From: Methyloceanibacter sp.
GTDB lineage: Bacteria > Pseudomonadota > Alphaproteobacteria > Rhizobiales > Methyloligellaceae
Direction of reading: 5' to 3'
Assembly (NCBI GenBank): GCA_022865725.1
Contig: JALHTP010000044.1
Span: 1 to 12,832 of the forward strand
Length of the DNA stretch: 12,832 bases
Shown here piece after piece: positions 6,779 through 12,832 of this stretch (positions are counted from its first letter, which is position 1; each line of letters begins with the position of its first letter). The translations under genes were made by a program, and so were the position numbers. The notes beneath the pieces are model-generated. The model searched no databases, was not told the origin of the DNA, and saw only the letters and a list, made by a program, of their open reading frames with translations.

Positions 6779-7675
6779 GTGGCGAAAAACGACAAACAGG
6801 CTTCTGCCAAGGCTGGTTCCGGCAAAGCAGCAAGCGGCAAGTCTTTAGGCGGCAAGTCTTCAGGAGACAAGTCCTCAGGCGGCATGGCTTCAGGCAGCGC
6901 GTCCTCAGGCACCGAGGGCCCGACCGGCAAGGACGAGGCCAAGAGCAAGATCGGCGTCTTTATCATCGGCGCCGTCGCGGCGGCCGCGATCGTGGGCGGC
7001 ATCGTCTATTGGTCGTCGAGCCAGGACGCCTCCGACACCCCAGGCGAGAAGAAGGACCCCGATCTCGCCGCGCTGATGGCGCCGGGCCAGCTGCCCGACA
7101 TGACCCTTGGCAATGCCGACGCACCGAACATTATCGTCGAATATGCGTCGATGACCTGCCCGCATTGCGCGCTGTTCGAGAAGACCACGTTCCCCGATTT
7201 GAAATCGAAATATATCGACACCGGCAAGGTCCACTTCATCTTCCGCGAGTTCCCGCTCGATGGTCTTGCCGCGCAAGCCTCCATGCTGGCGCGCTGCGCC
7301 GGCCCCGATCGATACTTCGCCATGATCGACGGTCTGTTCCAGACCCAGGAGAACTGGGTCGTGCAGGGCCAGGAGGGCATGGACCACCTGCTGCAGTTCG
7401 CCCGCCAGGCGGGATTCACCAAGGAAAGCTTTGACAAATGCATGGACGACAAGGAGCTGTTTCAGAAAATCGTCGAGAGCCGCACGCTCGCCCATGAGAA
7501 ATTCGGCGTCGATTCCACGCCGTCCTTTTTCGTCAACGGCAAGCGGCTGGGCGCGGAGCACGAGCTCAAGGACTTCGAGGCCATCTTCGCCGGCGCAACG
7601 CCGACACCCGAGGGAAGCGCAACGCCGGCGCCGGAGGGAAGCGAGAGCAAGCCCGAAGGACCTTCAGGCCAATAG
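6779..7675 (+). CDS. Membrane-anchored DsbA-family thiol:disulfide oxidoreductase
   Basis: The protein has 298 residues from the GTG at 6779, chosen because GGAG (6767-6770) lies eight bases upstream; a GTG at 6770 in the same frame would overlap that site. Residues 1-57 form a Lys/Ser/Gly tail, mostly five-residue repeats. Residues 58-78 are one membrane segment (IGVFIIGAVAAAAIVGGIVYW) placing the rest in the periplasm. The thioredoxin-fold domain carries the CPHC active site (127-130) and the cis-proline P248 in STPSFF. Two further cysteines, C173 and C221, match positions that form a second disulfide in some alphaproteobacterial DsbA proteins. The likely job is to introduce or shuffle disulfide bonds in envelope proteins. 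The C-terminal 27 residues are a low-complexity tail with a repeated TPxPEGS. The stop is 11 bp before the start of a paralogue, so the two are probably co-transcribed. Confidence 0.9.
   Translation: MAKNDKQASAKAGSGKAASGKSLGGKSSGDKSSGGMASGSASSGTEGPTGKDEAKSKIGVFIIGAVAAAAIVGGIVYWSSSQDASDTPGEKKDPDLAALMAPGQLPDMTLGNADAPNIIVEYASMTCPHCALFEKTTFPDLKSKYIDTGKVHFIFREFPLDGLAAQASMLARCAGPDRYFAMIDGLFQTQENWVVQGQEGMDHLLQFARQAGFTKESFDKCMDDKELFQKIVESRTLAHEKFGVDSTPSFFVNGKRLGAEHELKDFEAIFAGATPTPEGSATPAPEGSESKPEGPSGQ
6839..6913 (+). repeat. Five degenerate 15-bp tandem repeats
   Basis: Successive 15-base units begin at 6839, 6854, 6869, 6884 and 6899. The clearest three start AAGTC and most share the core TCAGG. 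They encode five-residue units of the type KSSGG inside the N-terminal tail of the DsbA-like protein; a looser unit (KAASG) precedes them at 6824. Unit length is a multiple of three, so gain or loss of copies would keep frame. Confidence 0.75.
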
Positions 7676-7686
7676 GTGCGAGCGTG

Positions 7687-8358
7687 ATGCTGCTCGAAGC
7701 GGCCAGAGCGTCGATCACAATTGCCGTCGTCCTCGCTTTGTCGGGATGCGGCGGCGCAATGGGCCCCGCCCCTCCGATCGACAAGGCGACTTACGTCCCG
7801 CCGCAAGCGGAGCTGATGGCAGCCGGCCCGCTTCGCGACGTCGCGGTCGGCAAACCGAACGCGCCCGTCACCGTCATCGAATATGTCTCGCTCACCTGCC
7901 CGCATTGCTCGAATTTCCAGAAGCACCTGTTCCCGCGGGTGAAGAAGGAATTCATCGATACCGGCAAGGTCCGCTTTATCGTCAGGGAGTTCCCGATCGG
8001 CCACACTTCGGGGACGGCGGCCATCGTCAATCGCTGCGCGCCGGAAGACAAATATTTCTTCCTGCTGAACCAGTTCCTCACCAGGCAGAGCGAATGGGTG
8101 AGCCAGGAAGTCCGCCCCGACGCCATTTATTCGGTCGCCAAAGCCAGTGGAATGAGCCGCGAGACGTTTGACAAATGCCTATCGAATCAAACCATTATCG
8201 ACGGCTTGACGGAGGTGAAGCAGCGGGGGCGGCAATTTGGCGTGATCGGCACGCCGACCTTCTTCATCAATGGCCGCAAGGCGCAAGGAGAGGTCACCTT
8301 CGATGAGATCAAGGCCCTGATCGAGCAGGCCCCGCCGCCGCCGCCAACTCCGTCTTGA
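7687..8358 (+). CDS. DsbA-family lipoprotein thiol oxidoreductase
   Basis: The protein has 223 residues from the ATG at 7687; a GTG directly before it would add one residue. The N-terminus is a lipoprotein signal with lipobox LSGC, making C21 the lipidated residue. The mature protein is a DsbA-like thioredoxin fold: CPHC at 71-74, KVRFIVREFP at 94-103, extra cysteines C117 and C164, and cis-proline P190 in GTPTFFING. It aligns throughout with the preceding gene (shared CPHC, IDTGKV, REFP, FDKC), so the two look like a tandem duplication that diverged in anchoring: one by a membrane helix, this one by lipid. It probably oxidises envelope proteins; partner and membrane (inner or outer) are not shown by sequence. 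The residue after the lipid Cys is Gly, not the Asp that favours inner-membrane retention in E. coli. It ends in a short run of prolines. Confidence 0.9.
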   Translation: MLLEAARASITIAVVLALSGCGGAMGPAPPIDKATYVPPQAELMAAGPLRDVAVGKPNAPVTVIEYVSLTCPHCSNFQKHLFPRVKKEFIDTGKVRFIVREFPIGHTSGTAAIVNRCAPEDKYFFLLNQFLTRQSEWVSQEVRPDAIYSVAKASGMSRETFDKCLSNQTIIDGLTEVKQRGRQFGVIGTPTFFINGRKAQGEVTFDEIKALIEQAPPPPPTPS

Positions 8359-8373
8359 TCGCAGGATTTTGTC

Positions 8374-8462
8374 ATTGCCCGGCTTGACCCGCCTGCGGGC
8401 CGAAGCCGAGAAGTCAGCGTAAATGCCACGAAACCCTTCGGCGGGGCGAAGGCCCGGGCAAT
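8374..8462. repeat. 89-bp multi-arm palindromic intergenic element
   Basis: The ends ATTGCCCGG (8374-8382) and CCGGGCAAT (8454-8462) are perfect 9-base inverted repeats. Inside are two further arms: GGCTT/AAGCC with nested CCCG/CGGG (8381-8407), and CCTTCG/CGAAGG (8435-8452). The whole resembles the short palindromic repeats scattered between genes in Hyphomicrobiales. Copy number elsewhere cannot be seen here. It could also act as a bidirectional terminator or mRNA end after the DsbA genes, but lacks a T-run. Confidence 0.6.
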
Positions 8463-8506
8463 CTAGTACCCCGAGGTCTCAGTAAATTTGCATAGCGACG
8501 TGGTTG

Positions 8507-8534
8507 CTGGATTCCCGCCTTCGTGGGAATGACA
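8507..8534. repeat. Short dispersed-type palindrome (GGATTCCCGC...GGGAATGAC)
   Basis: ATTCCCGC and GTGGGAAT form an 8-bp stem with one G-T pair and loop CTTC (8511-8530). The flanks CTGG and GACA match a very common proteobacterial intergenic repeat that I recognise by its wording. It contains a GATTC (8510-8514), a CcrM target, and ends about 30 bases before the smc start. Confidence 0.6.
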
Positions 8535-8562
8535 AGCACAACATTTTCGAGGGCAACTGCAC

Positions 8563-11500
8563 GTGAAGATCACTCGTCTTCGCCTTCTCGGCTTCAAATC
8601 CTTCGTCGAGCCCACCGAGCTCCTGGTCGAGTCCGGCCTGACCGGCGTGGTCGGCCCCAATGGCTGCGGCAAGTCTAACCTGCTCGAGGCGCTGCGCTGG
8701 GCCATGGGCGAGACCTCGTATAAGAGCATGCGGGGCGCGGCCATGGAGGACGTGATCTTCGCGGGCTCCGAGGTCCGTCCGGCGCGCAACAGCGCCGAGG
8801 TTACGCTGTTCATCGACAACAGCGAGCGCAAGGCGCCGGCCGAGTTCAACGACAGCGACGCGCTGGAGGTGACGCGGCGGATCGAGCGCGAGGCGGGCTC
8901 GGCCTACAAGGTCAACGGCAGGGATGCGCGCGCCCGTGACGTGCGGCTGCTGTTCGAGGACGCGGCCACCGGAGCGCGGTCGCCGGCTCTGGTGCGCCAG
9001 GGGCGGATCGGCGAGATCGTCAATTCCGCGCCGCAGGAGCGCCGCCGCGTGCTCGAGGACGCCGCCGGCATCGCCGGCCTGCATAGCCGCAGGCACGAGG
9101 CAGAACTCAGGCTCAACGCGACGGAAGCCAATCTGGCGCGCCTCGCCGATCTGATCGGGCAGCTCGCCTCGCAATTGCAGGCGCTCCGGCGCCAGGCCCG
9201 CCAGGCGCAGCGCTACCGCGAGATCTCCGGCAAGATCCGCGAGACCGAGGCGCTCCAGCATCATCTGCATTGGGAGGCGGCTTGCGCCCATGTCGAGCAG
9301 GAGGAGGCCTCCTTCCAGGAGGCCCTCTCCCAAGTGGCGCAGGAGACCAAGGCCGAGGGCGAGGCGCTTCGCCAGCAGGCGGAAGCCGCCGAGAAGCTCC
9401 AGCCTTTGCGTGACGAGGAGGCCGCGCGCGCGGCGGTGCTGCACCGCTTAAGCGTCGAGCGCGATGCGCTGGAGCGCGAGGAGGCCCGCGCCAAAGCGCG
9501 CCAGGCCGAGCTCGAGACGCGGTTTGCGCAAGCCTCGCGCGATCTGGCGCGGGAGGAGGAACATATCGCCGAGGCCGAGGGCATGCTGCGCGGGCTTGGC
9601 GAGGAGGGAAGGCGTCTGGCGGTGGCAAGCTCGCGCGATCGCGAGGAGCCGCAACTCCGCGACAGCGCGGCACGAGCGAAAGAGACGCTGGAAACGGCCG
9701 AGCAGGCCTTGCGTCAGGCGACCACCGCCCTGGCCGAGGCCCGCGCCGAGCGCGGCAGGCTCGATGGCGAAAAGAGCGAGATGGAAATCCGCGGCGCGAG
9801 GCTCGAGGCGCAAGCCGGCGAATTCGAGCAGGAGCTTGCCAAGCGCGAGGCCGAGAGCGGGAACGAAGCGAAGCTTAGCGGCCTCAATGCCGCTTTGGCC
9901 GAGCTTTCCGCCGCGGTCGAAAGGCTTGAGACCGAGCTTCTCGCGGCCGAGGCCGGCGAGGAAGATGCGCGCGCACAAGAAGGCAAAGCGCGCGCTTTGG
10001 CTTCCGCGGCAAAGCTCGCAAGCCAGGAGCTCGAGACCGAGCTTGCCACGTTGATCAAGCTGCTTTCGCCCGTCCATGACTGGTCGCCGATCGTCGAGGA
10101 GATCAAGGTCGCGTCCGGCTACGAGCAGGCGCTCGGCGCCGCCCTGGGCGATGATCTCGATGCCGCGAGCGAGGAGACGGCGCCCTCGCATTGGCGGCTG
10201 ACATCTGCGTCAGGCGACGATCCGAGCCTTCCCGAGGGCGCCTCCCCGCTCAGCCAATTCGTCAAAGGTCCGACCGTTCTTTCGAGGCGGCTCCGGCAGA
10301 TCGGCGTGGTCGACGCCGCTCAGGGGCGCGATCTGCAAGCGCGGCTCAAGCCCGGGCAGCGGCTCGTTTCGCAAGATGGCGATCTCTGGCGCTGGGATGG
10401 CTTCAGCATCATGGCCGGCACGGCGAGCGCGGCCGGAGCGCGGCTCATCGAGCGCAGCCGCCTCGAAGCGCTGAAAGTCGACTCCGACAAGGCGCAAGGC
10501 CGTGCCGCCGAAGCCGCGGCCGAGCTCGAAGCGTCGATCGCCAAGGCCGAGGCTTCGGGGCTCAACACCAAAGCTCTGCGCCAGGAAGCCAAGGAGGCGC
10601 ATGCCGAACTCGACCGGACGCGCGATCAGATCGCCGCCGCCGAGCACGAGGCGCAAGCCACCAGCAAAGAGCTCGGCGCGCTGGCCGAAGCGCTGGCGCG
10701 CACGCGCGCCGGACTCGATGAGTCGAGATCGCACGGGATGCGGGTCGCGACGTCGTTGCTTGCGCTCGCCTCGCTTGTGGGCCTGGAGGCGGCACTTGAC
10801 GCCGCGCAAGCCGACGCCGCCGCAAGCCGTCAAGCCGCGGCTCGGGCCGAGGCGACGCTCGAAGGCTTCGAGCGCGAAGTTCGCTTGCGGCAGGAGCGGA
10901 TGGAGGCGATCGGCGCGGAAGAGGAGCTTTGGCAGAAGCGCATCGCCAATGCGAGGGAGCAGATCCTCACCCTTCGCGCGCGCGAGGAAGAGACGAGCGC
11001 CGATCTTGCCGCGCTTGCCAATCTGCCCGCCGAGATCGAGCAGCGCCGCATGAAGCTGTTTGACGCCATTGCCACAGCCGAGCGCGAGCGGGCCAAGGCC
11101 GCCGACGATCTCGCCCTGGCCGAGACGGCGCTCAAGGGGCGCGAGAAGGCCTTGCGCGAGGTACAGGAGCGGCTGGCGGAAGCGCGCGAAGTGCGCGCGC
11201 GCAACGAAGCGCGGCTCGAAGCTGCGCGCGAGCGCCGCGGCGAAGCGGCGCGCGCCATCCGCGATCAGCTCGATTGCATGCCTGAGGCTTGCCTTGGGCT
11301 CGCGGGGCTGAAGCCGGGCGCCCCCATCCCGCCCTTGGCCGAGGTCGAGGGGCGGCTGCTCAAGCTCAAAGGCGACCGCGAGCGGCTTGGCGGCGTCAAT
11401 CTCAGGGCCGAAGAGGAAGAGGCCGAGCTTGCCGCGCAGCTCGAGGAAATGGAGCGCGAGAAGGCCGATGTCGAGGAGGCCATCGTGCGGCTCCGGCAAG

Positions 11501-12012
11501 GCATTTCCAATCTGAACCGCGAGGGGCGCAAGCGCCTGCTCGAAGCCTTCGACACGGTAAACGGGCATTTCGGGCGGCTGTTCAAGACGCTGTTCGGCGG
11601 CGGCTCGGCCGAGCTGAAGCTCATCGACTCCGACGATCCGCTCGAATCCGGGTTAGAAATCTTCGCCTGCCCTCCCGGCAAGCGACCGCAGGCGCTGACG
11701 CTGCTGTCAGGCGGCGAGAAGGCCTTGACCGCGCTGGCGCTGATCTTCGCCGTGTTCCTCACCAACCCCTCGCCGATCTGCGTGCTCGACGAGGTGGACG
11801 CGCCGCTCGACGACGCCAATGTGGAGCGCTTCTGCCGGCTGATGGAGGAGATGGCGAAGGAGACCGATACGCGCTTCCTCATCATCACCCACCACCCGCT
11901 CACCATGGCCCGCATGAGCCGGCTGTTCGGCGTCACCATGTCGGAGCGCGGCGTGAGCCAGCTCGTCTCGGTCGATCTCGATACGGCAGAGCGCCTGCGC
12001 GACGCGAGCTAG
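8563..12012 (+). CDS. smc: Chromosome segregation ATPase SMC
   Basis: This 1149-residue protein is the core of the bacterial condensin: a dimer of long coiled coils with ATPase heads that, with ScpA and ScpB, extrudes and organises DNA loops. The head's N-terminal half carries the Walker A motif GPNGCGKSN at 31-39. Two long Ala/Glu/Arg-rich coiled coils (about 165-500 and 627-1000) flank a hinge at about 503-626, which shows GYEQALGAALGDDL and LWRWDGF. The C-terminal head has the ABC signature LSGGEKA (1048-1054) and Walker B ICVLDEVDAPLDD (1072-1084). The GTG start at 8563 is supported by GAGGG nine bases upstream (8549-8553) and by the family N-terminus KITRLRLLGFKSF. The hinge is short and lacks the usual glycine-rich pattern, as I recall for Hyphomicrobiales SMC. 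I see no frameshift. scpA/scpB are not in this window. Confidence 0.97.
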   Translation: MKITRLRLLGFKSFVEPTELLVESGLTGVVGPNGCGKSNLLEALRWAMGETSYKSMRGAAMEDVIFAGSEVRPARNSAEVTLFIDNSERKAPAEFNDSDALEVTRRIEREAGSAYKVNGRDARARDVRLLFEDAATGARSPALVRQGRIGEIVNSAPQERRRVLEDAAGIAGLHSRRHEAELRLNATEANLARLADLIGQLASQLQALRRQARQAQRYREISGKIRETEALQHHLHWEAACAHVEQEEASFQEALSQVAQETKAEGEALRQQAEAAEKLQPLRDEEAARAAVLHRLSVERDALEREEARAKARQAELETRFAQASRDLAREEEHIAEAEGMLRGLGEEGRRLAVASSRDREEPQLRDSAARAKETLETAEQALRQATTALAEARAERGRLDGEKSEMEIRGARLEAQAGEFEQELAKREAESGNEAKLSGLNAALAELSAAVERLETELLAAEAGEEDARAQEGKARALASAAKLASQELETELATLIKLLSPVHDWSPIVEEIKVASGYEQALGAALGDDLDAASEETAPSHWRLTSASGDDPSLPEGASPLSQFVKGPTVLSRRLRQIGVVDAAQGRDLQARLKPGQRLVSQDGDLWRWDGFSIMAGTASAAGARLIERSRLEALKVDSDKAQGRAAEAAAELEASIAKAEASGLNTKALRQEAKEAHAELDRTRDQIAAAEHEAQATSKELGALAEALARTRAGLDESRSHGMRVATSLLALASLVGLEAALDAAQADAAASRQAAARAEATLEGFEREVRLRQERMEAIGAEEELWQKRIANAREQILTLRAREEETSADLAALANLPAEIEQRRMKLFDAIATAERERAKAADDLALAETALKGREKALREVQERLAEAREVRARNEARLEAARERRGEAARAIRDQLDCMPEACLGLAGLKPGAPIPPLAEVEGRLLKLKGDRERLGGVNLRAEEEEAELAAQLEEMEREKADVEEAIVRLRQGISNLNREGRKRLLEAFDTVNGHFGRLFKTLFGGGSAELKLIDSDDPLESGLEIFACPPGKRPQALTLLSGGEKALTALALIFAVFLTNPSPICVLDEVDAPLDDANVERFCRLMEEMAKETDTRFLIITHHPLTMARMSRLFGVTMSERGVSQLVSVDLDTAERLRDAS

Positions 12013-12069
12013 TCCCAAACCTCCTGTCCTAAGCCGTAAATCCAAGGCTTATTGGGCCCCTAGACTTCC

Positions 12070-12097
12070 TTGACAGGGGCAAATCCCAAACTAAAGT
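12070..12097 (+). promoter_or_regulatory. Candidate sigma70-type promoter of the atp operon
   Basis: A perfect -35 hexamer TTGACA (12070-12075) is followed after 16 bases by TAAAGT (12092-12097), a moderate -10 match. It lies 60 bases before the atpI start, in the only non-coding gap between smc and atpI. Short flanking CCCCT/AGGGG complements surround the -35. Judged by motif only. Confidence 0.5.
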
Positions 12098-12111
12098 GCG
12101 CGCCAAGCTTA

Positions 12112-12127
12112 AGGACCAGCCGGTCCT
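12112..12127 (+). repeat. Inverted repeat in the atpI leader
   Basis: AGGACC and GGTCCT form a perfect 6-bp stem with loop AGCC, downstream of the candidate promoter and 30 bases before the atpI ATG. It may be a leader hairpin or an operator; no function can be assigned. Confidence 0.4.
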
Positions 12128-12157
12128 AAAGGCCTCTCCCGGAATTGAGCAACGCCA

Positions 12158-12547
12158 ATGGCCGGAGCCGAAAATAAGTCCGGCCGCAAAACGAGCGGCC
12201 GTGACGCCGGAACTATTCGGCAGCGGCTCGACAGTCTTGGCGAGCAGCTAGCGGAGGCTCAAGCCCGGCATGCTCCTGCCCCAGGGCCTGAGCCGCAGAG
12301 CCAGGGGGCCGCGCTCGGCCAGGCGATGAAGCTCGGCATCGAGCTGGTGGCCGGCGTGGCGGTGGGGGGTTTCATCGGCTGGGCGCTCGACCGGTGGCTC
12401 GGGACAGCGCCGTTCCTGATGGTGGTGTTCCTAGGGTTAGGCGCCACCGCCGGGATCATGAACGTGGTGCGGACCGCCAAGCGCATGCAGGCGGAAGCAC
12501 CATCGGGCAAGGATTTGCCGAGCGCGTTGGACGATGACGACGATTAG
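12158..12547 (+). CDS. atpI: AtpZ/AtpI family protein (F0F1 ATP synthase accessory)
   Basis: This 129-residue protein has a charged, Gln/Pro-rich N-terminal half (to about 52) and two membrane helices, about 55-77 and 84-105. The helix-turn-helix region carries the family pattern GxxxGxxxDxxxGxxP (G70, G74, D78, G82, P85), seen as GGFIGWALDRWLGTAP. It ends in an acidic run of five Asp. AtpI/AtpZ proteins are membrane factors encoded at the head of atp operons; roles in assembling the c-ring and in ion uptake have been proposed. The ATG at 12158 is the first in frame, with only a weak ribosome site. The stop lies 12 bp before atpB, consistent with one transcript. The product acts in the inner membrane. 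Confidence 0.92.
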   Translation: MAGAENKSGRKTSGRDAGTIRQRLDSLGEQLAEAQARHAPAPGPEPQSQGAALGQAMKLGIELVAGVAVGGFIGWALDRWLGTAPFLMVVFLGLGATAGIMNVVRTAKRMQAEAPSGKDLPSALDDDDD

Positions 12548-12559
12548 GGGCGTTTCGAA

Positions 12560-12832
12560 GTGATCGAGGCAGCAGACGCCGCGGAAGCGGCAGGGCACGG
12601 GGGCGGCAGCGCGGGCAGCCTGCCCAATCCCATGCATCAGTTCGAGATCAAGCGGCTCATCCCCTTCGAGCTGTTCGGCATCGACGCATCGTTCACCAAC
12701 TCGGCGCTGTTCATGGTGATCGCGGCCTGCGCCATCACCCTCTTCACCATGTATGCCATGCGCGGCCGCGCGCTGGTGCCGTCGCGGCTCCAGTCGGTCG
12801 CCGAGATGTCGTACGAGTTCGTGGCCAACATG
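12560..12832 (+). CDS. atpB: F0F1 ATP synthase subunit a (3' partial)
   Basis: The frame is open for 91 codons to the window edge. The peptide has the typical alphaproteobacterial subunit a start: MHQFEIKRLIPFELFGIDAS, then FTNSALFMVIAA leading into the first membrane helix (about residues 48-66), then ALVPSRLQSVAEMSYEFVAN. Subunit a forms the proton half-channels next to the c-ring of the inner-membrane ATP synthase; its essential Arg lies further on, outside the window. I chose the GTG at 12560 because AGGGG (12546-12550) sits nine bases upstream; the ATG at 12632, just before HQFEI, is the alternative and would remove a 24-residue Ala/Gly-rich leader. It follows atpI closely, as the second gene of the F0 operon. 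Confidence 0.93.
   Translation, partial: MIEAADAAEAAGHGGGSAGSLPNPMHQFEIKRLIPFELFGIDASFTNSALFMVIAACAITLFTMYAMRGRALVPSRLQSVAEMSYEFVANM

Noticed and set aside
8359..8562. CRISPR array or tRNA-like gene in the gap before smc
   Set aside because: The structure is a pair of unrelated palindromes; there are no regularly spaced repeats, and no D-loop, T-loop or acceptor pattern of a tRNA.
10210..11568. 452-codon open frame on the minus strand inside smc
   Set aside because: It runs opposite strongly supported SMC coiled-coil sequence. High GC and Glu/Ala/Arg-rich codons give long stop-free antisense frames; no recognisable protein family in it.
12031..12050. AAGCC / GGCTT inverted repeat after smc as a terminator
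   Set aside because: Five base pairs with a ten-base loop and no T-run; too weak to call an intrinsic terminator.

Overview
The window is a GC-rich, densely coding stretch of what looks like an alphaproteobacterial chromosome, most likely order Hyphomicrobiales (Rhizobiales). The reasons are a CcrM-type GANTC methyltransferase with its C-terminal RAMA domain, the gene neighbourhood rnhB / ccrM / mutY / DUF721 / DsbA / smc typical of that order, an smc with the short alphaproteobacterial hinge, and an atpI-atpB start typical of the group. I cannot name a genus from sequence alone.

Layout, left to right. (1) Positions 2-1051: a PA0069-type radical SAM protein, cut at its 5' end by the window edge. 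(2) 1218-1979: an uncharacterised multi-span membrane protein of the COG4705 type, built of four repeats. (3) 2068-2754: ribonuclease HII. (4) 2764-3636, minus strand: a Tat-exported alpha/beta hydrolase lying between rnhB and ccrM. (5) 3800-4906: the CcrM methyltransferase, with a CtrA-like half-site pair upstream. (6) 4848-6023, minus strand: MutY, whose 3' end overlaps the 3' end of ccrM. (7) 6124-6657: a DUF721/DciA-like protein, divergent from mutY. (8) 6779-7675 and 7687-8358: two consecutive DsbA-like thiol oxidoreductases, one with a membrane anchor and one a lipoprotein. (9) 8359-8562: an intergenic region carrying two palindromic elements. (10) 8563-12012: the SMC condensin ATPase. 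(11) 12158-12547 and 12560 to the window end: atpI and the start of atpB, the first genes of an F0 operon behind a plausible sigma70-type promoter.

Functionally the core of the window is a genome-maintenance group: RNase HII removes RNA from DNA, CcrM methylates the genome once per cell cycle, MutY removes adenine opposite 8-oxoguanine, the DciA-like protein probably acts on the replicative helicase, and SMC compacts and segregates chromosomes. Two envelope disulfide enzymes sit in the middle, and the ATP synthase F0 genes begin at the right end.

Most of this is ordinary core chromosome. I see no phage, transposase, CRISPR array, tRNA or rRNA, and no clear new multi-gene system. The items most worth a second look are the fourfold W-x14-D symmetry of the COG4705 protein, the CtrA-like site before ccrM, the two possible starts (exported or cytosolic) of the hydrolase, the 15-bp repeat array in the cytosolic tail of the first DsbA protein, the mutually exclusive hairpins upstream of it, and the palindromic elements before smc.
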